64,000 nucleotides of DNA from Ornithinimicrobium sediminis (GCF_021272345.1 NZ_JAJSDQ010000006.1:62001-126000), one strand, 5' to 3'; counted from the stretch's first letter, positions 39,518 through 50,771 are shown. Made by a program: numbers and translations. Notes: generated by a model from the letters alone, not told the origin.

Positions 39518-40418
39518 GGGTGCGCACGACCAGGGCGGCCGGCCGCACGACCGCATCGAGCGCCGTCACGCCGGCGAACGGGTCGCCGTCGACCTGAGCC
39601 GTGAGCGGCACCGCGCTGGTGACCCTCACCCGGACGGCCGTGCGCGAGGTGTGCCCCGGCACGTCCCGGCGCAGGCCGAGCACCGCCTTGAGGACGACCG
39701 GTGCCCACTGCCCGACGTGCCGTGGCGCCAGGAGTGCGACGTCCAGGCGGCCGTCGTCGGGGCGTGCCCCCGGGAGCACCTGGATGCCGAGCGGGATGCG
39801 GGCACAGCTGCCGACCAGCACCGACCAGACGTCGTGCGCCCGCAGCGGCCCGCCGTCGAGGCTCACCTGCACCGGCACGAGCGGCTCACCCAGGCGCCAC
39901 AGGCCCGGCACGAGATAGGCCGGCCAGCCCACCGTCCGCTTCAGGCCCGGACACACGGCCGCCACCGTCGCGCCGTCCTGGCCCAGACCCGCGACGACCA
40001 GGGACGTGGTGCTCACCTCGCCGGCACCGGCACGGGTGAGCCGCACCGCGACGAGGTCCAGCGGGCGGTCGGCACCGGTCAGCGCGGCGGAGACCGCTGC
40101 GTCCACCGAGCGCAGCGGGATCCGCAGGTTGCGGGCCAGCAGGTTGGCGGTGCCCAGCGGCACCACCGCCAGGGGCACCCCGGTGTCCGCCAGCGCCTCG
40201 GCCGCCTCCCGCACCGTGCCGTCCCCACCGACGGCCACGACCACGTCGGCGCCTGCGGCCAGGGCCTGCCGCGTCTGGGCCCTGCCCGGCTCGGCCGGTG
40301 TCGTCGACCAGGCGAGCGGCTCGTCCCAGCCGTGCTCACGGCATACGGCACGGACCCGGCGCAGCGCCCGCCGCCGAGGGTCACGGACCGGGTTGGTGAC
40401 GACCGCGACCCGCGTCAC
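39510..40418 (-). CDS. Diacylglycerol/lipid kinase family protein
   Basis: 302 aa of the DagK/YegS-type lipid kinase fold. VAVVTNPVRDPRRR starts the N-domain, ADVVVAVGGDGTVREAAEAL carries the GGDGT nucleotide motif, and PLAVVPLGTANLLARNL the substrate-binding GTxN. The C-terminal beta-sandwich contains the usual LVVAGLGQDG and QVDGDP motifs. It would phosphorylate a membrane lipid such as diacylglycerol. GTG 40418 lies 10 nt after the dxs stop, so it is the distal gene of a dxs operon. Confidence 0.88.
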   Translation of the reverse strand: MTRVAVVTNPVRDPRRRALRRVRAVCREHGWDEPLAWSTTPAEPGRAQTRQALAAGADVVVAVGGDGTVREAAEALADTGVPLAVVPLGTANLLARNLRIPLRSVDAAVSAALTGADRPLDLVAVRLTRAGAGEVSTTSLVVAGLGQDGATVAAVCPGLKRTVGWPAYLVPGLWRLGEPLVPVQVSLDGGPLRAHDVWSVLVGSCARIPLGIQVLPGARPDDGRLDVALLAPRHVGQWAPVVLKAVLGLRRDVPGHTSRTAVRVRVTSAVPLTAQVDGDPFAGVTALDAVVRPAALVVRTLR

Positions 40419-40428
40419 GGACCGGCCG

Positions 40429-42300
40429 TCAGCCGCGCAGGCGCTCGATGAGCGAGGTCGCGACCTGGTCGGGGGTGAGGCCGACCTGCTCGAGGATCTG
40501 GCTGCGCGAGGCATGGTCCAGGAACTGCTGGGGTATGCCGTAGCACCAGAGGGGACGCAGCGGGCCCCCGGCGTCGGCGACCGCCCGGGAGAGGGCGCTG
40601 CCGATGCCGCCGCCGACGATGTTGTCCTCGATGACGGCGACCGCCCCGGCACGACCGGCCACACGGACGAGGTCGTCGCTCACCGGCAGGACCCACCGCG
40701 GGTCGACCACCCGGACGGTGCGCCCCTCGGCGGCGAGCTTGTCAGCGACCTGCAGCGCCAGCGGCGCCATCGCGCCCACCGAGACGAGGAGCAGGTCGGG
40801 GTCCCCCTCGCACTCGCGCAGCACGTCGAGGTCCCCGTCGGTCGCCACGGCCTCGATCGGCTCGCTGACCGTGCCCTTGGGGAAGCGCACCACGCTCGGC
40901 GCGTCGTCGATGGTGACGGCCTCGCGCAGCGCCCGGCGGATCTGCGCGCCGTCGCGCGGGGCCGCCAGGTGCAGCCCCGGCACGATGCCGACGACGGTCA
41001 TGTCCCACATGCCGTTGTGGCTCGCGCCGTCGGTGCCGGTGATGCCGGCGCGGTCCAGCACGAACGTCACCCCCTGCCGGTGCAGGGCGCAGTCCATGAG
41101 CAGCTGGTCGAAGGCGCGGTTGAGGAAGGTCGCGTAGATCGCCACGACCGGGTGCAGCCCGGCGAAGGACAGCCCGGCCGCCATGGTGACCGCGTGCTGC
41201 TCGGCGATGCCGACGTCGAAGACCCGGTCGGGGAAGCGCTCGGCGAACGGCGCCAGGCCCACCGGGATGAGCATCGAGGCGGTGAGGGCGACGATGTCGC
41301 TGCGCTCGCGGCCCAGCTGCACGAGCTCGTCGCTGAACTCGTCGGTCCAGGACCGGCCGGACAGCTCCAGCGGCAGCCCGGTCTCGGGGTTGATGGCGCC
41401 GACGGCGTGGAAGCGGTCGGCCTCGTGCTCGGTGGCCGGCTCGTAGCCGTGACCCTTCTCGGTGATCACGTGCACGAGCACGACGCCGCGGAAGTCCCGG
41501 GCGCGGCGCAGTGCGCTCTCGAGGGCGTCCAGGTCGTGGCCGTCGACGGGGCCGAGGTACTTCAGGCCCAGGTCCTCGAACATCCCCTGCGGGCTGACGA
41601 TGTCCTTGATGCCCTTCTTGACCCCGTGCACCGTGGCGTACATCTGCCGGCCGACCACCGGCGTCCGGTTGAGCTGCCGCTTGCCCCAGGACAGCACGTT
41701 CTCGTAGCCCCGCGTCGCGCGCAGGGAGGCCAGGTAGTCGGCCATGCCGCCCGTGGTCGGCGCGTAGGAGCGGGTGTTGTCGTTGATGACGATGACCAGG
41801 GGGAGGTCGGGGTTGTGCGCGATGTTGTTGAGGGCCTCCCAGGCCATGCCGCCGGTCAGGGCACCGTCCCCGATCACCGCCACCGTGTGCCGGTGGCCCT
41901 CACCGCGCAGCTTGCGCCCCGTCGCGATGCCGATGGCCCAGGACAGCGAGGTCGAGGCGTGCGAGTTCTCCACGACGTCGTGCTCGGACTCGGAGCGGGA
42001 GGGGTATCCGGACAGTCCCCCCTGCTTGCGCAGCCGGGAGAAGTCGTGGCGGCCGGTGAGCAGCTTGTGCACGTAGGACTGGTGCCCGGTGTCGAAGACG
42101 ACGGTGTCCCGCGGGGAGGAGAAGACCCGGTGGATGGCCATGGTGAGCTCCACGACGCCGAGGTTGGGGCCCAGGTGGCCCCCGGTGCGGGACACCGAGT
42201 CGACGAGGTAGGCACGGACCTCGGCCGCGAGGTCGTCCAGCTGCGGCCGGGACAGCGCCTTGAGGTCGGCCGGGCCGGAGATGGAGCGCAGGAGTCCCAC
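40429..42300 (-). CDS. dxs: 1-deoxy-D-xylulose-5-phosphate synthase
   Basis: 623-aa thiamine-diphosphate enzyme that condenses pyruvate and glyceraldehyde-3-phosphate, the first step of MEP isoprenoid synthesis. [28 protein letters not shown] (ThDP/Mg motif) and [18 protein letters not shown] (catalytic Glu in the pyrimidine domain) are conserved, as is [19 protein letters not shown]. Length matches the family. The start is GTG 42300 with AGAAAGG ~14 nt upstream; TAGACT at 42337-42342 is a likely -10, giving a ~30-nt leader. Followed by the lipid kinase gene 10 nt downstream. The pathway supplies polyprenyl carriers used by the glycan genes. Confidence 0.95.
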   Translation of the reverse strand: MGLLRSISGPADLKALSRPQLDDLAAEVRAYLVDSVSRTGGHLGPNLGVVELTMAIHRVFSSPRDTVVFDTGHQSYVHKLLTGRHDFSRLRKQGGLSGYPSRSESEHDVVENSHASTSLSWAIGIATGRKLRGEGHRHTVAVIGDGALTGGMAWEALNNIAHNPDLPLVIVINDNTRSYAPTTGGMADYLASLRATRGYENVLSWGKRQLNRTPVVGRQMYATVHGVKKGIKDIVSPQGMFEDLGLKYLGPVDGHDLDALESALRRARDFRGVVLVHVITEKGHGYEPATEHEADRFHAVGAINPETGLPLELSGRSWTDEFSDELVQLGRERSDIVALTASMLIPVGLAPFAERFPDRVFDVGIAEQHAVTMAAGLSFAGLHPVVAIYATFLNRAFDQLLMDCALHRQGVTFVLDRAGITGTDGASHNGMWDMTVVGIVPGLHLAAPRDGAQIRRALREAVTIDDAPSVVRFPKGTVSEPIEAVATDGDLDVLRECEGDPDLLLVSVGAMAPLALQVADKLAAEGRTVRVVDPRWVLPVSDDLVRVAGRAGAVAVIEDNIVGGGIGSALSRAVADAGGPLRPLWCYGIPQQFLDHASRSQILEQVGLTPDQVATSLIERLRG

Positions 42301-42336
42301 GGAGCGAGAGCCTTTCTGCCTGGTGCGGTTCGGTCG

Positions 42337-42342
42337 AGTCTA
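42337..42342 (-). promoter_or_regulatory. Candidate -10 element of dxs
   Basis: Minus-strand TAGACT lies about 37 nt before GTG 42300, so dxs should have a short leader with an SD-like AGAAAGG, unlike the leaderless genes around it. Confidence 0.4.
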
Positions 42343-42376
42343 CGCCGCCCGACCTGTCCCCAACCTGACAGCCCCG

Positions 42377-42742
42377 TCAACGGGGGCTGAGGGGAGCCCG
42401 CACCCGCAGGGCCTCCAGGAGCAGCTCCGCGCTGCGCAGGGCCGACCTCAGCCGCAGGCCCTCCTGGGTCAGCGAACCGAGCACGTCGCCCAGGCTGCCG
42501 GGGGGCAGCACGGGCCCCAGCTCGGGGCGCACGTCCCGCCAGGCGCCGCGCATCGCCGCCAGCTCCGCCTGGAGGTGGCGGACGGTCACCCAGGCCAGAG
42601 CGACCGGGTGACGCCGCCATGCGGCATACGCCCGGTAGTCGGCGGGGCACTGGTCGAGCAGCCAGGAGACCGCAGCCTGCTCCCAGCCGGAGACCCCGGC
42701 CGGGGGGACCCGGTCGGGCCACCCAGGCGGTCCACTCGACAT
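42377..42742 (-). CDS. Conserved hypothetical protein under a probable SOS box
   Basis: 121 aa, helical and soluble, with no family I can name. Visible segments: WEQAAVSWLLDQCPADYRAYAAWRRHPVALAWVTVRHLQAELAAMRGAW, then an Arg/Leu-rich C-terminus. Proteins of this wording occur next to dxs in related actinobacteria. The -10-like TACACT ends 7 nt before ATG 42742, so it is probably leaderless, and this -10 lies inside a 13-of-14 match to the LexA box. It is therefore a candidate DNA-damage-induced gene of unknown function. dxs follows 76 bp downstream. Confidence 0.7.
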   Translation of the reverse strand: MSSGPPGWPDRVPPAGVSGWEQAAVSWLLDQCPADYRAYAAWRRHPVALAWVTVRHLQAELAAMRGAWRDVRPELGPVLPPGSLGDVLGSLTQEGLRLRSALRSAELLLEALRVRAPLSPR

Positions 42743-42743
42743 A

Positions 42744-42757
42744 CGAACAAGTGTACG
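42744..42757. promoter_or_regulatory. Near-consensus LexA (SOS) box overlapping a -10 element
   Basis: CGAACAAGTGTACG matches the actinobacterial/Gram-positive LexA consensus CGAACRNRYGTTYG at 13 of 14 positions (A for T at position 12). It starts 2 bp upstream of the ATG at 42742 and covers the -10 TACACT (42755 to 42750), an ideal place for repression. Confidence 0.6.
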
Positions 42758-42807
42758 ACGCTCTGGCTGTCTCGGTCACCCGCCGTGCGCCCGCGGGGAC
42801 GGCGCCC

Positions 42808-42987
42808 TCAGGCCCGCGCAGCCACCGCGGCCGCGCGGGTCTGCGTCGCATCCGCAGCGAGGAGCGCGGCCTCACCGGCCTGCCGGCACTGCGCGAGGGT
42901 GAGCTGCGCCAGGCGTGCTCCCACGGCCGGGATCGCGCTCGTGGCCATCGACAACGAGCTCACCCCCAGGCCCGTCAGCACACAGGC
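42808..42987 (-). pseudogene. ptsI: C-terminal remnant of PTS enzyme I (ptsI)
   Basis: About 59 codons, ending at the TGA 42808-42810, read ACVLTGLGVSSLSMATSAIP followed by AVGARLAQLTLAQCRQAGEA. This is the C-terminus of phosphoenolpyruvate-protein phosphotransferase (GLGVxSLSM ... IPxVRxxLxxLTxxxCRxLA). The remaining ~500 residues, including the active-site His and PEP-binding Cys, are absent. The similarity stops next to a cluster of inverted repeats at 42997-43068, which suggests a deletion end-point. The frame can be extended to a GTG at 43038, but the extra residues run into the hairpin DNA and match nothing. A freestanding small gene is the less likely alternative. Confidence 0.55.
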
Positions 42988-42996
42988 CTTGCTAGC

Positions 42997-43021
42997 GAGT
43001 TTCCCGGCACCGGACGAACTC
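42997..43021. repeat. Inverted repeat next to the ptsI remnant
   Basis: GAGTT (42997-43001) and AACTC (43017-43021) flank CCGG-CA-CCGG, forming an interrupted stem-loop directly beside the large hairpin at 43019. Confidence 0.4.
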
Positions 43022-43068
43022 TGCCAGGGATCGTGCACCCCGTATGGGGTACAGGATCCCTGGCAGAG
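43019..43068. terminator. Long perfect hairpin downstream of acnA
   Basis: CTCTGCCAGGGATC (43019-43032) and GATCCCTGGCAGAG (43055-43068) are perfect 14-bp inverted copies. The 22 bases between contain a further ACCCC/GGGGT stem. The combined stem would be ~20 bp, strong enough to stop transcription from acnA (stop 67 nt away); no T-tract is present. It may instead be a mobile palindromic element. Confidence 0.5.
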
Positions 43069-43087
43069 CCACGTTCACCCGGGGAGT

Positions 43088-43125
43088 CTCCCTGGCAACG
43101 CGGGAAGGGAGGGTGCAATCTCCCT
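43088..43125. repeat. Three-segment alternating repeat able to form two exclusive hairpins
   Basis: CTCCCT (43088-43093), AGGGAG (43106-43111) and CTCCCT (43120-43125) lie in a row just after the acnA stop codon. The middle segment can pair with either outer one but not both. It is immediately downstream of acnA, on whose mRNA the alternatives would form. Confidence 0.4.
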
Positions 43126-43134
43126 CGCAAGGCG

Positions 43135-45957
<2,823 letters not shown>

Positions 45958-45996
45958 CGCGCCGTCCCTTCCTCGATGACCAGGTCCTCAGACCAC

Positions 45997-46016
45997 TTAT
46001 CTTGACGTCAAGATAA
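45997..46016. promoter_or_regulatory. Perfect 20-bp palindromic operator upstream of acnA
   Basis: TTATCTTGACGTCAAGATAA is perfectly symmetric. Reading towards acnA it follows TAGAAT (46021 to 46016), a good -10, and contains TTGACG; either way it overlaps the promoter. It also overlaps the last codons and stop (46008-46010) of the RumA-like gene. The shape fits a dimeric regulator of MarR or TetR type; which one is not shown. Confidence 0.7.
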
Positions 46017-47330
46017 TTCTACCCTTCCACGGCGCCCACCGGCACCCCGGGGTCTCTCCCCAGTCTTGCGCACGGGCTCGAAGAGGGCCACACACTCCAT
46101 GTGGTGCGTCATCGGGAAGGCGTCCAGCACCCGCAGCCGGGTCAGCTGCCACCCCACCGCCGCAAGGTATGCCGTGTCGCGCGCCAGCGCCGCCGGGTCG
46201 CACGCCACGTAGGCCACCGCCCTGGCCCGCAGCCGGGCGACGTCGCGCACGACCGCCTTGCCGGCCCCGGAGCGGGGCGGGTCGAGGACCACGACGTCGT
46301 AGCGCTCCCGGGCGTTGACCAGGCCACGCACGGCACGGTCGACCCGGTCGCGCCGCACCCGGGCGTGTCTCCAGGGGCGCAGGTTGTCCCTGGCGTGCTC
46401 CGCCCCGCCACGGTCGCCCTCGACCGCCAGCACCCGACCCCGGCCACCCACGGCCTGGGCCAGCCCGGCGGCGAAGAGCCCCACCCCGGCATACAGGTCG
46501 AGGGCCCGCTCCCCCGGCCGGGCGTCGAGCCAGCCGAGCACGGTGTCGGCGAAGGTCTGCGCCGCACCCGGGTGCACCTGCCAGAAGCCGCGGGCACCGA
46601 CGCCGAGCTCCACCTCACCCCCGGGGAGCGTGACGGCCTCGACCACGTCGGGCACGCGACCGCTGGTGGGCACCGGCACCTGCACCGCCGGGCCGCGGGA
46701 GGGAGCCACGACGTCGACCGCCTCCGCACCCGGGTGGGCCGTGGCCAGCACGCCGGTCGCGGTCACCTCCCGGACGGCGATGAGGCAGTCGTCGACCGGC
46801 ACGACCTCGTGGGACCGGTGCCGCCGCAGGCCGGCGCGGCCGCTGCCGTCGACGGCGAACTCCACCCGGGTGCGCCAGCCCAGACCGTCGTGGTCGCCGG
46901 GCACCGGCTCGCAGACGACCTCGCCCCCGAGGGCCTCGGCGAGGTCCACGCCCGCGAGCCGCTGGAACTGCTCCGCGACGACCGCGGCCTTCAGCCGGCG
47001 CTGCGCCGCGAGGTCGACGTGCTGGAAGTCGCAGCCTCCGCACCGTCCCGGGCCCGACCACGGGCAGGGGGGCAGCACCCGGTCGGCGGAGGGCTGCAGC
47101 ACCCGCACCGCGTCGGCGCGCAGGAAGCGCCCCCCGTGGCCCGAGCCGGTGACCTCCGCGACCACCCGCTCGCCCGGCAGGGTGTGCCGCACGAACACCA
47201 CGCGGCCCTCGTGCCGGGCCACGCAGTGCCCACCGTGCGCCACGGGGCCGACGACCAGCTCGACGCGGTCCCCGGGCGCGAGGTCCTCCGGTGCAGCGTC
47301 CGTCTGCGGTGCGGCCGGCTCAGTCGGCAC
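46008..47330 (-). CDS. TRAM-domain RNA (uracil-5-)-methyltransferase, RumA/TrmA-like
   Basis: 440 aa. An N-terminal TRAM domain (about residues 15-75) precedes CPWSGPGRCGGCDFQHVDL, whose cysteines probably bind an Fe-S cluster as in RlmD. The SAM domain has ALDLYAGVGLFAAGLA (motif I), VVLDPPRSGAGKAVV (motif IV with the DPPR) and ACDPAALARDTAYL with the catalytic Cys. It methylates a uridine in rRNA or tRNA. GTG 47330 overlaps the transporter gene by 11 nt. Its last residues Leu-Ser are encoded by TTA-TCT within the acnA palindrome; TTA is the rarest codon here. Confidence 0.9.
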   Translation of the reverse strand: MPTEPAAPQTDAAPEDLAPGDRVELVVGPVAHGGHCVARHEGRVVFVRHTLPGERVVAEVTGSGHGGRFLRADAVRVLQPSADRVLPPCPWSGPGRCGGCDFQHVDLAAQRRLKAAVVAEQFQRLAGVDLAEALGGEVVCEPVPGDHDGLGWRTRVEFAVDGSGRAGLRRHRSHEVVPVDDCLIAVREVTATGVLATAHPGAEAVDVVAPSRGPAVQVPVPTSGRVPDVVEAVTLPGGEVELGVGARGFWQVHPGAAQTFADTVLGWLDARPGERALDLYAGVGLFAAGLAQAVGGRGRVLAVEGDRGGAEHARDNLRPWRHARVRRDRVDRAVRGLVNARERYDVVVLDPPRSGAGKAVVRDVARLRARAVAYVACDPAALARDTAYLAAVGWQLTRLRVLDAFPMTHHMECVALFEPVRKTGERPRGAGGRRGRVELS

Positions 47331-49368
47331 GCGTGGGCTCCGTCCGGTGCTCCTGGTGCTCCCGCTCGGCGTCGGCCGGCTCGGCAGGTGGGGCGTCCGG
47401 CTCGGGGTTCTCGTCGTCCAGGGAGGAGCCCTGCCAGGGCACGGAGGCGACCACGACCCCGGGAGTGCGCATCAGGGCGTCGCGCAGCTGGTCCTGGGCG
47501 CGGTCGCGGAACCACCGCACCATGCGCCCGCTCGAGACGTACTCCGGCAGGTAGACGACCACCATGTCGCGCGGGCGGTCCCGGTGCAGCCGGCGCACGT
47601 AGTCGACGACGGGCCGGCCGGTCTCCCGGTAGGGCGACTCCAGGAAGCGCAGGGTGACCGGGATGTCACGCGCCTCCCAGGCGGCCCGCAGCGCCTGGGT
47701 CCGCTCCGGGGCGACGTCGACCGTGACGGCCTCCAGCACCTGCGGGCGGGTAGCCCGGGCGTAGGCCAGCGCCCGCATCGTGGGCCGGTCGACCCGCTCG
47801 ACGTGCACGAGCGCGTAGACGCGCGAGGGCACCGCCTCCTGCTCCACGGAGTCGTCGTCGGGCAGGGCCGTCTCGTCCGCGATCTCACGGTGCAAGCGGT
47901 AGACCATGGTCATCACCATCCAGAGCAGAGCGATTGCGAGCAGGGACAGGCCGGCCCCCTCGGTGAAGCGGGTGAGGATCACCACGACCAGCACGGTCAG
48001 CGAGACCGTCGCCCCCACCACGTTGATGGTGCGGCTGCGCTGCATCGCGCGACGGCGTGCCAGGCCGACCTCGAGGCGCAGCTGCCGGTTCCAGTGCCGC
48101 ACCATCCCGGCCTGGCTGAGCGTGAAGGAGATGAAGACCCCGACGATGTACATCTGGATCAGCTCGGTCACCGTCGCCTGGTAGACCAGCACCAGCGCCA
48201 GGGCCCCGGCGGCCAGCAGCAGGATGCCGTTGGAGTAGGTCAGGCGCAGGCCCCTGCTGAGCAGGCTGCTCGGCAGGAAGCCGTCCGTGGCCAGCCGCGA
48301 CGTGAGCTGGGGGAACCCGTTGAACGCGGTGTTGGCCGCGACGACGAGCATCACGCCGGTGGTCACCGCGACGACCAGCACGCCCAACGTCTCGGGCCCG
48401 TAGACGACCTGTGAGAGCTGGCCCAGCACGGTGTCCTGGACGAACTCGGGCCCGACGGTCTGTCCCTCGACCCGCAGCTGCTGCTCGGGCTCGACGGCGA
48501 TCTGGATGCCGGTCTCGCGCACCAGCAGGATGACCGAGAGCAGGATCGTGATCGACGTGGTGGCCATGATGAGCAGGATGCGAGCCGCGTTGGCGCTCTT
48601 GGGACGCTGCAGCGCGGGGACGCCGTTGGCCACCCCCTGCACGCCCGTCAGCGCCACCGTGCCGGAGGCGAAGGCCCGCAGCAGCAGGATGCCCAGGCCG
48701 ACCGCGGTGAGGGCCTCGTAGCCGGGCGCGGGGAGCATCGTGTAGGCCGCGCTCTCCGCGCGGTCCAGCGTGCCGGTGGCCCACTGCACCATGGCCACCC
48801 CGATCATCAGCGCCATGGAGCCCAGGAACGCGTAGACGGGCACGGCCAGCGCGCGCCCGGACTCCCGGACGCCGCGCAGGTTGATGAGCGTCAGCAGCCC
48901 CACCAGCGCCCCCGCGGCCACCGGCTCGTAGCCGCGCAGGAACACCAGGGCCGCCGCCGCGTTCTGCACCCCCGCCGAGACGGACACCGCCACGGTGAGG
49001 ACGTAGTCGACCATCAGCGCAGCCCCGACCCCCAGCCCGGCGGTCGGGCCGAGGTTGCGGGTCACCACCTCGTAGTCGCCGCCGCCGCTGGGGTAGGCGT
49101 GCACGTTCTGCCGGTAGGAGGCGACGATCACCGCCATGACGGCACAGACCGCCAGCGTGATCTCCCAGGAGTGCAGGAAGACCGCGACACCACCGGCGAG
49201 CGCCAGGGTGAGGACGATCTCGTCGGGGGCGTAGGCCACCGACGACAGGGCGTCGCTGGCGAAGACCGGCATACCGAGCCGCTTGGGCAGCAGGGTGTCG
49301 CTGAGGCGTTCGGTGCGCAGCGCGCGCCCGATGAACACGCGCTCCAGGACCTGCCGCGGACCACCCAT
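47320..49368 (-). CDS. APC-superfamily transporter, KimA-like potassium importer
   Basis: 682 aa: about 12 helices to residue ~440, then a cytosolic C-terminal domain of ~230 residues. DALSSVAYAPDEIVLTLAL and YPSGGGDYEVVTRNLGPTAGL are the substrate-site helices TM1 and TM3 of the KimA group of APC transporters. The VDYVRRLHRDRPRDMVVVYLPEYV part of the tail resembles a nucleotide-binding (USP-like) fold. Being divergent from two TrkA/RCK proteins supports a K+ role rather than amino acids. ATG 49368 was preferred over GTG 49392 because TAGACT ends 8 nt upstream. It ends inside the RumA-like gene. Confidence 0.85.
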   Translation of the reverse strand: MGGPRQVLERVFIGRALRTERLSDTLLPKRLGMPVFASDALSSVAYAPDEIVLTLALAGGVAVFLHSWEITLAVCAVMAVIVASYRQNVHAYPSGGGDYEVVTRNLGPTAGLGVGAALMVDYVLTVAVSVSAGVQNAAAALVFLRGYEPVAAGALVGLLTLINLRGVRESGRALAVPVYAFLGSMALMIGVAMVQWATGTLDRAESAAYTMLPAPGYEALTAVGLGILLLRAFASGTVALTGVQGVANGVPALQRPKSANAARILLIMATTSITILLSVILLVRETGIQIAVEPEQQLRVEGQTVGPEFVQDTVLGQLSQVVYGPETLGVLVVAVTTGVMLVVAANTAFNGFPQLTSRLATDGFLPSSLLSRGLRLTYSNGILLLAAGALALVLVYQATVTELIQMYIVGVFISFTLSQAGMVRHWNRQLRLEVGLARRRAMQRSRTINVVGATVSLTVLVVVILTRFTEGAGLSLLAIALLWMVMTMVYRLHREIADETALPDDDSVEQEAVPSRVYALVHVERVDRPTMRALAYARATRPQVLEAVTVDVAPERTQALRAAWEARDIPVTLRFLESPYRETGRPVVDYVRRLHRDRPRDMVVVYLPEYVSSGRMVRWFRDRAQDQLRDALMRTPGVVVASVPWQGSSLDDENPEPDAPPAEPADAEREHQEHRTEPTRAD

Positions 49369-49376
49369 GGATACCG

Positions 49377-49400
49377 AGTCTAGGAGCGGCACGCTAGCGT
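49377..49400. promoter_or_regulatory. Divergent leaderless promoters of kimA-like and trkA genes
   Basis: Leftwards, TAGACT (49382 to 49377) ends 8 nt before ATG 49368. Rightwards, TAGCGT (49395-49400) ends 6 nt before GTG 49407. The whole divergent region is 38 bp, so the K+ transporter and its TrkA partners should be switched together or in competition. Confidence 0.5.
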
Positions 49401-49406
49401 CGGCAC

Positions 49407-50069
49407 GTGCACTTCGTGATCATGGGCTGCGGACGCGTCGGCGCCACCCTGGCGACGAGCCTGGAACGGCGCGGCCACGAGGTCGCCGTCATCGACCAGG
49501 ACGAGCTCGCGTTCCGCCGGCTGGCGCCCGAGTTCCAGGGCCACCGGGTCAAGGGGGTCGGCTTCGACCGTGACGTCATGCGGCGCGCCGGGGTCGAGAA
49601 GGCCTACGCGTTCGCGGCGGTGAGCAGCGGCGACAACTCGAACATCATCGCGGCCAGGGTCGCCCGGGAGACCTTCGGCGTCCAGCGCGTGGTCGCCCGC
49701 ATCTACGACCCCGGCCGGGCCGAGATCTTCGAGCGCCTCGGCATACCGACGGTGGCCACGGTCCGCTGGGCCGCCGACCAGACCCTGCACCACCTGCTGC
49801 CCCAGGGGGCGACGCCGGACTACTTCGACCCGACCGGCCGGCTGGTGCTCGCCCAGATCCACCTCGACGACGGGTGGATCGGCCACCGGCTGACCGAGAT
49901 CGAGGCGTTCGCGCAGGGCCGGGTCGCCTTCGTGACCCGGCTCGGCGACGCGCAGATCCCCACCGAGCAGAGCGTCTACCAGGAGGGCGACGAGGTGCAC
50001 CTGGTCGTCCCCCGGGACCGGCTCCCCGAGCTGGAGCACCGTCTCGACGCTCCCCCGCCGCAGGACTGA
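49407..50069 (+). CDS. trkA: TrkA/RCK potassium regulatory protein (CeoB-like)
   Basis: 220 aa: an RCK-N domain with the NAD(H) motif HFVIMGCGRVGATLATSLERRG and acidic VIDQDE, followed by an RCK-C domain (about residues 140-210) that binds a ligand. It is the cytosolic gating subunit of a K+ uptake system. GTG 49407 is probably leaderless. A partner TrkA gene follows 12 nt downstream. A Trk-type membrane subunit is not in the window; the KimA-like transporter may be the partner, or an unlinked TrkH. Confidence 0.9.
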   Translation: MHFVIMGCGRVGATLATSLERRGHEVAVIDQDELAFRRLAPEFQGHRVKGVGFDRDVMRRAGVEKAYAFAAVSSGDNSNIIAARVARETFGVQRVVARIYDPGRAEIFERLGIPTVATVRWAADQTLHHLLPQGATPDYFDPTGRLVLAQIHLDDGWIGHRLTEIEAFAQGRVAFVTRLGDAQIPTEQSVYQEGDEVHLVVPRDRLPELEHRLDAPPPQD

Positions 50070-50081
50070 GGAGGAGGCACC

Positions 50082-50771
50082 GTGCGCATCGCCGTCATCG
50101 GGGCAGGGAGCGTGGGGCGCTCCATCGCCCGGGAGCTCATCCACAACAACCACGACGTCCTGATCATCGACCAGGAGCCCGACCCGGAGCGCACCGCCCG
50201 GGTGCCGGCCGCCGACTGGCTGCTCGGCGACGCCTGCGAGCTGAGCACGCTGGTGCAGGCTCGGCTCAACACCTACGACCACGTCGTCTGCGCCACCGGG
50301 GACGACAAGGTGAACCTCGTGGTGTCCTTCCTGGCCAAGACGGAGTTCGCGGTGGCCAGGACGGTTGCGCGGGTCAACAACCCGCGCAACGAGTGGCTCT
50401 TCAACGACTCGTGGGGGGTCGACGTGGCCGTCTCCACCCCGCGCCTGATGACCGCGCTGGTCGAGGAGGCCGTGGCCGTCGGTGACCTGGTGCGGCTCTT
50501 CGAGTTCCAGCAGGGGAACGTGCACATGGTCGAGCTGACCATGCCCGACTCCAGCCCGTATGTCGGCCGGCGCGTCGGTGAGCTCCCGCTGCCGGAGGAC
50601 ACGGCCATGATCACGATCCTGCGCGACGGCCGCGCCCTCACCCCGGTGCCCGACGAGATGCTCGAGGTCGGTGACGAGGTGCTCTTCCTGTGTCCGCCGG
50701 AGGCCGAGTCGGCCCTGGCGCTGACCCTCAACCCGGACGCCCAGCCGAGAACCCCCGACGACGAGGACTGA
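50082..50771 (+). CDS. trkA: TrkA/RCK potassium regulatory protein (CeoC-like)
   Basis: 229 aa, second of the pair. RIAVIGAGSVGRSIARELIHNNHDVLIIDQEPD is the RCK-N NAD site, DHVVCATGDDKVNLVVSFLAKTEF and RVNNPRNEWLF are typical, and a C-terminal RCK-C domain starts near residue 140. GGAGGAGG lies just before GTG 50082. Paired single-RCK genes of this type occur together in most actinobacteria, and the two proteins probably form a hetero-octamer. Confidence 0.9.
   Translation: MRIAVIGAGSVGRSIARELIHNNHDVLIIDQEPDPERTARVPAADWLLGDACELSTLVQARLNTYDHVVCATGDDKVNLVVSFLAKTEFAVARTVARVNNPRNEWLFNDSWGVDVAVSTPRLMTALVEEAVAVGDLVRLFEFQQGNVHMVELTMPDSSPYVGRRVGELPLPEDTAMITILRDGRALTPVPDEMLEVGDEVLFLCPPEAESALALTLNPDAQPRTPDDED

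Noticed and set aside
49369-49406. c-di-AMP (ydaO) riboswitch before the KimA-like gene
   Set aside because: The whole divergent gap is 38 bp and the mRNA appears leaderless, leaving no room.
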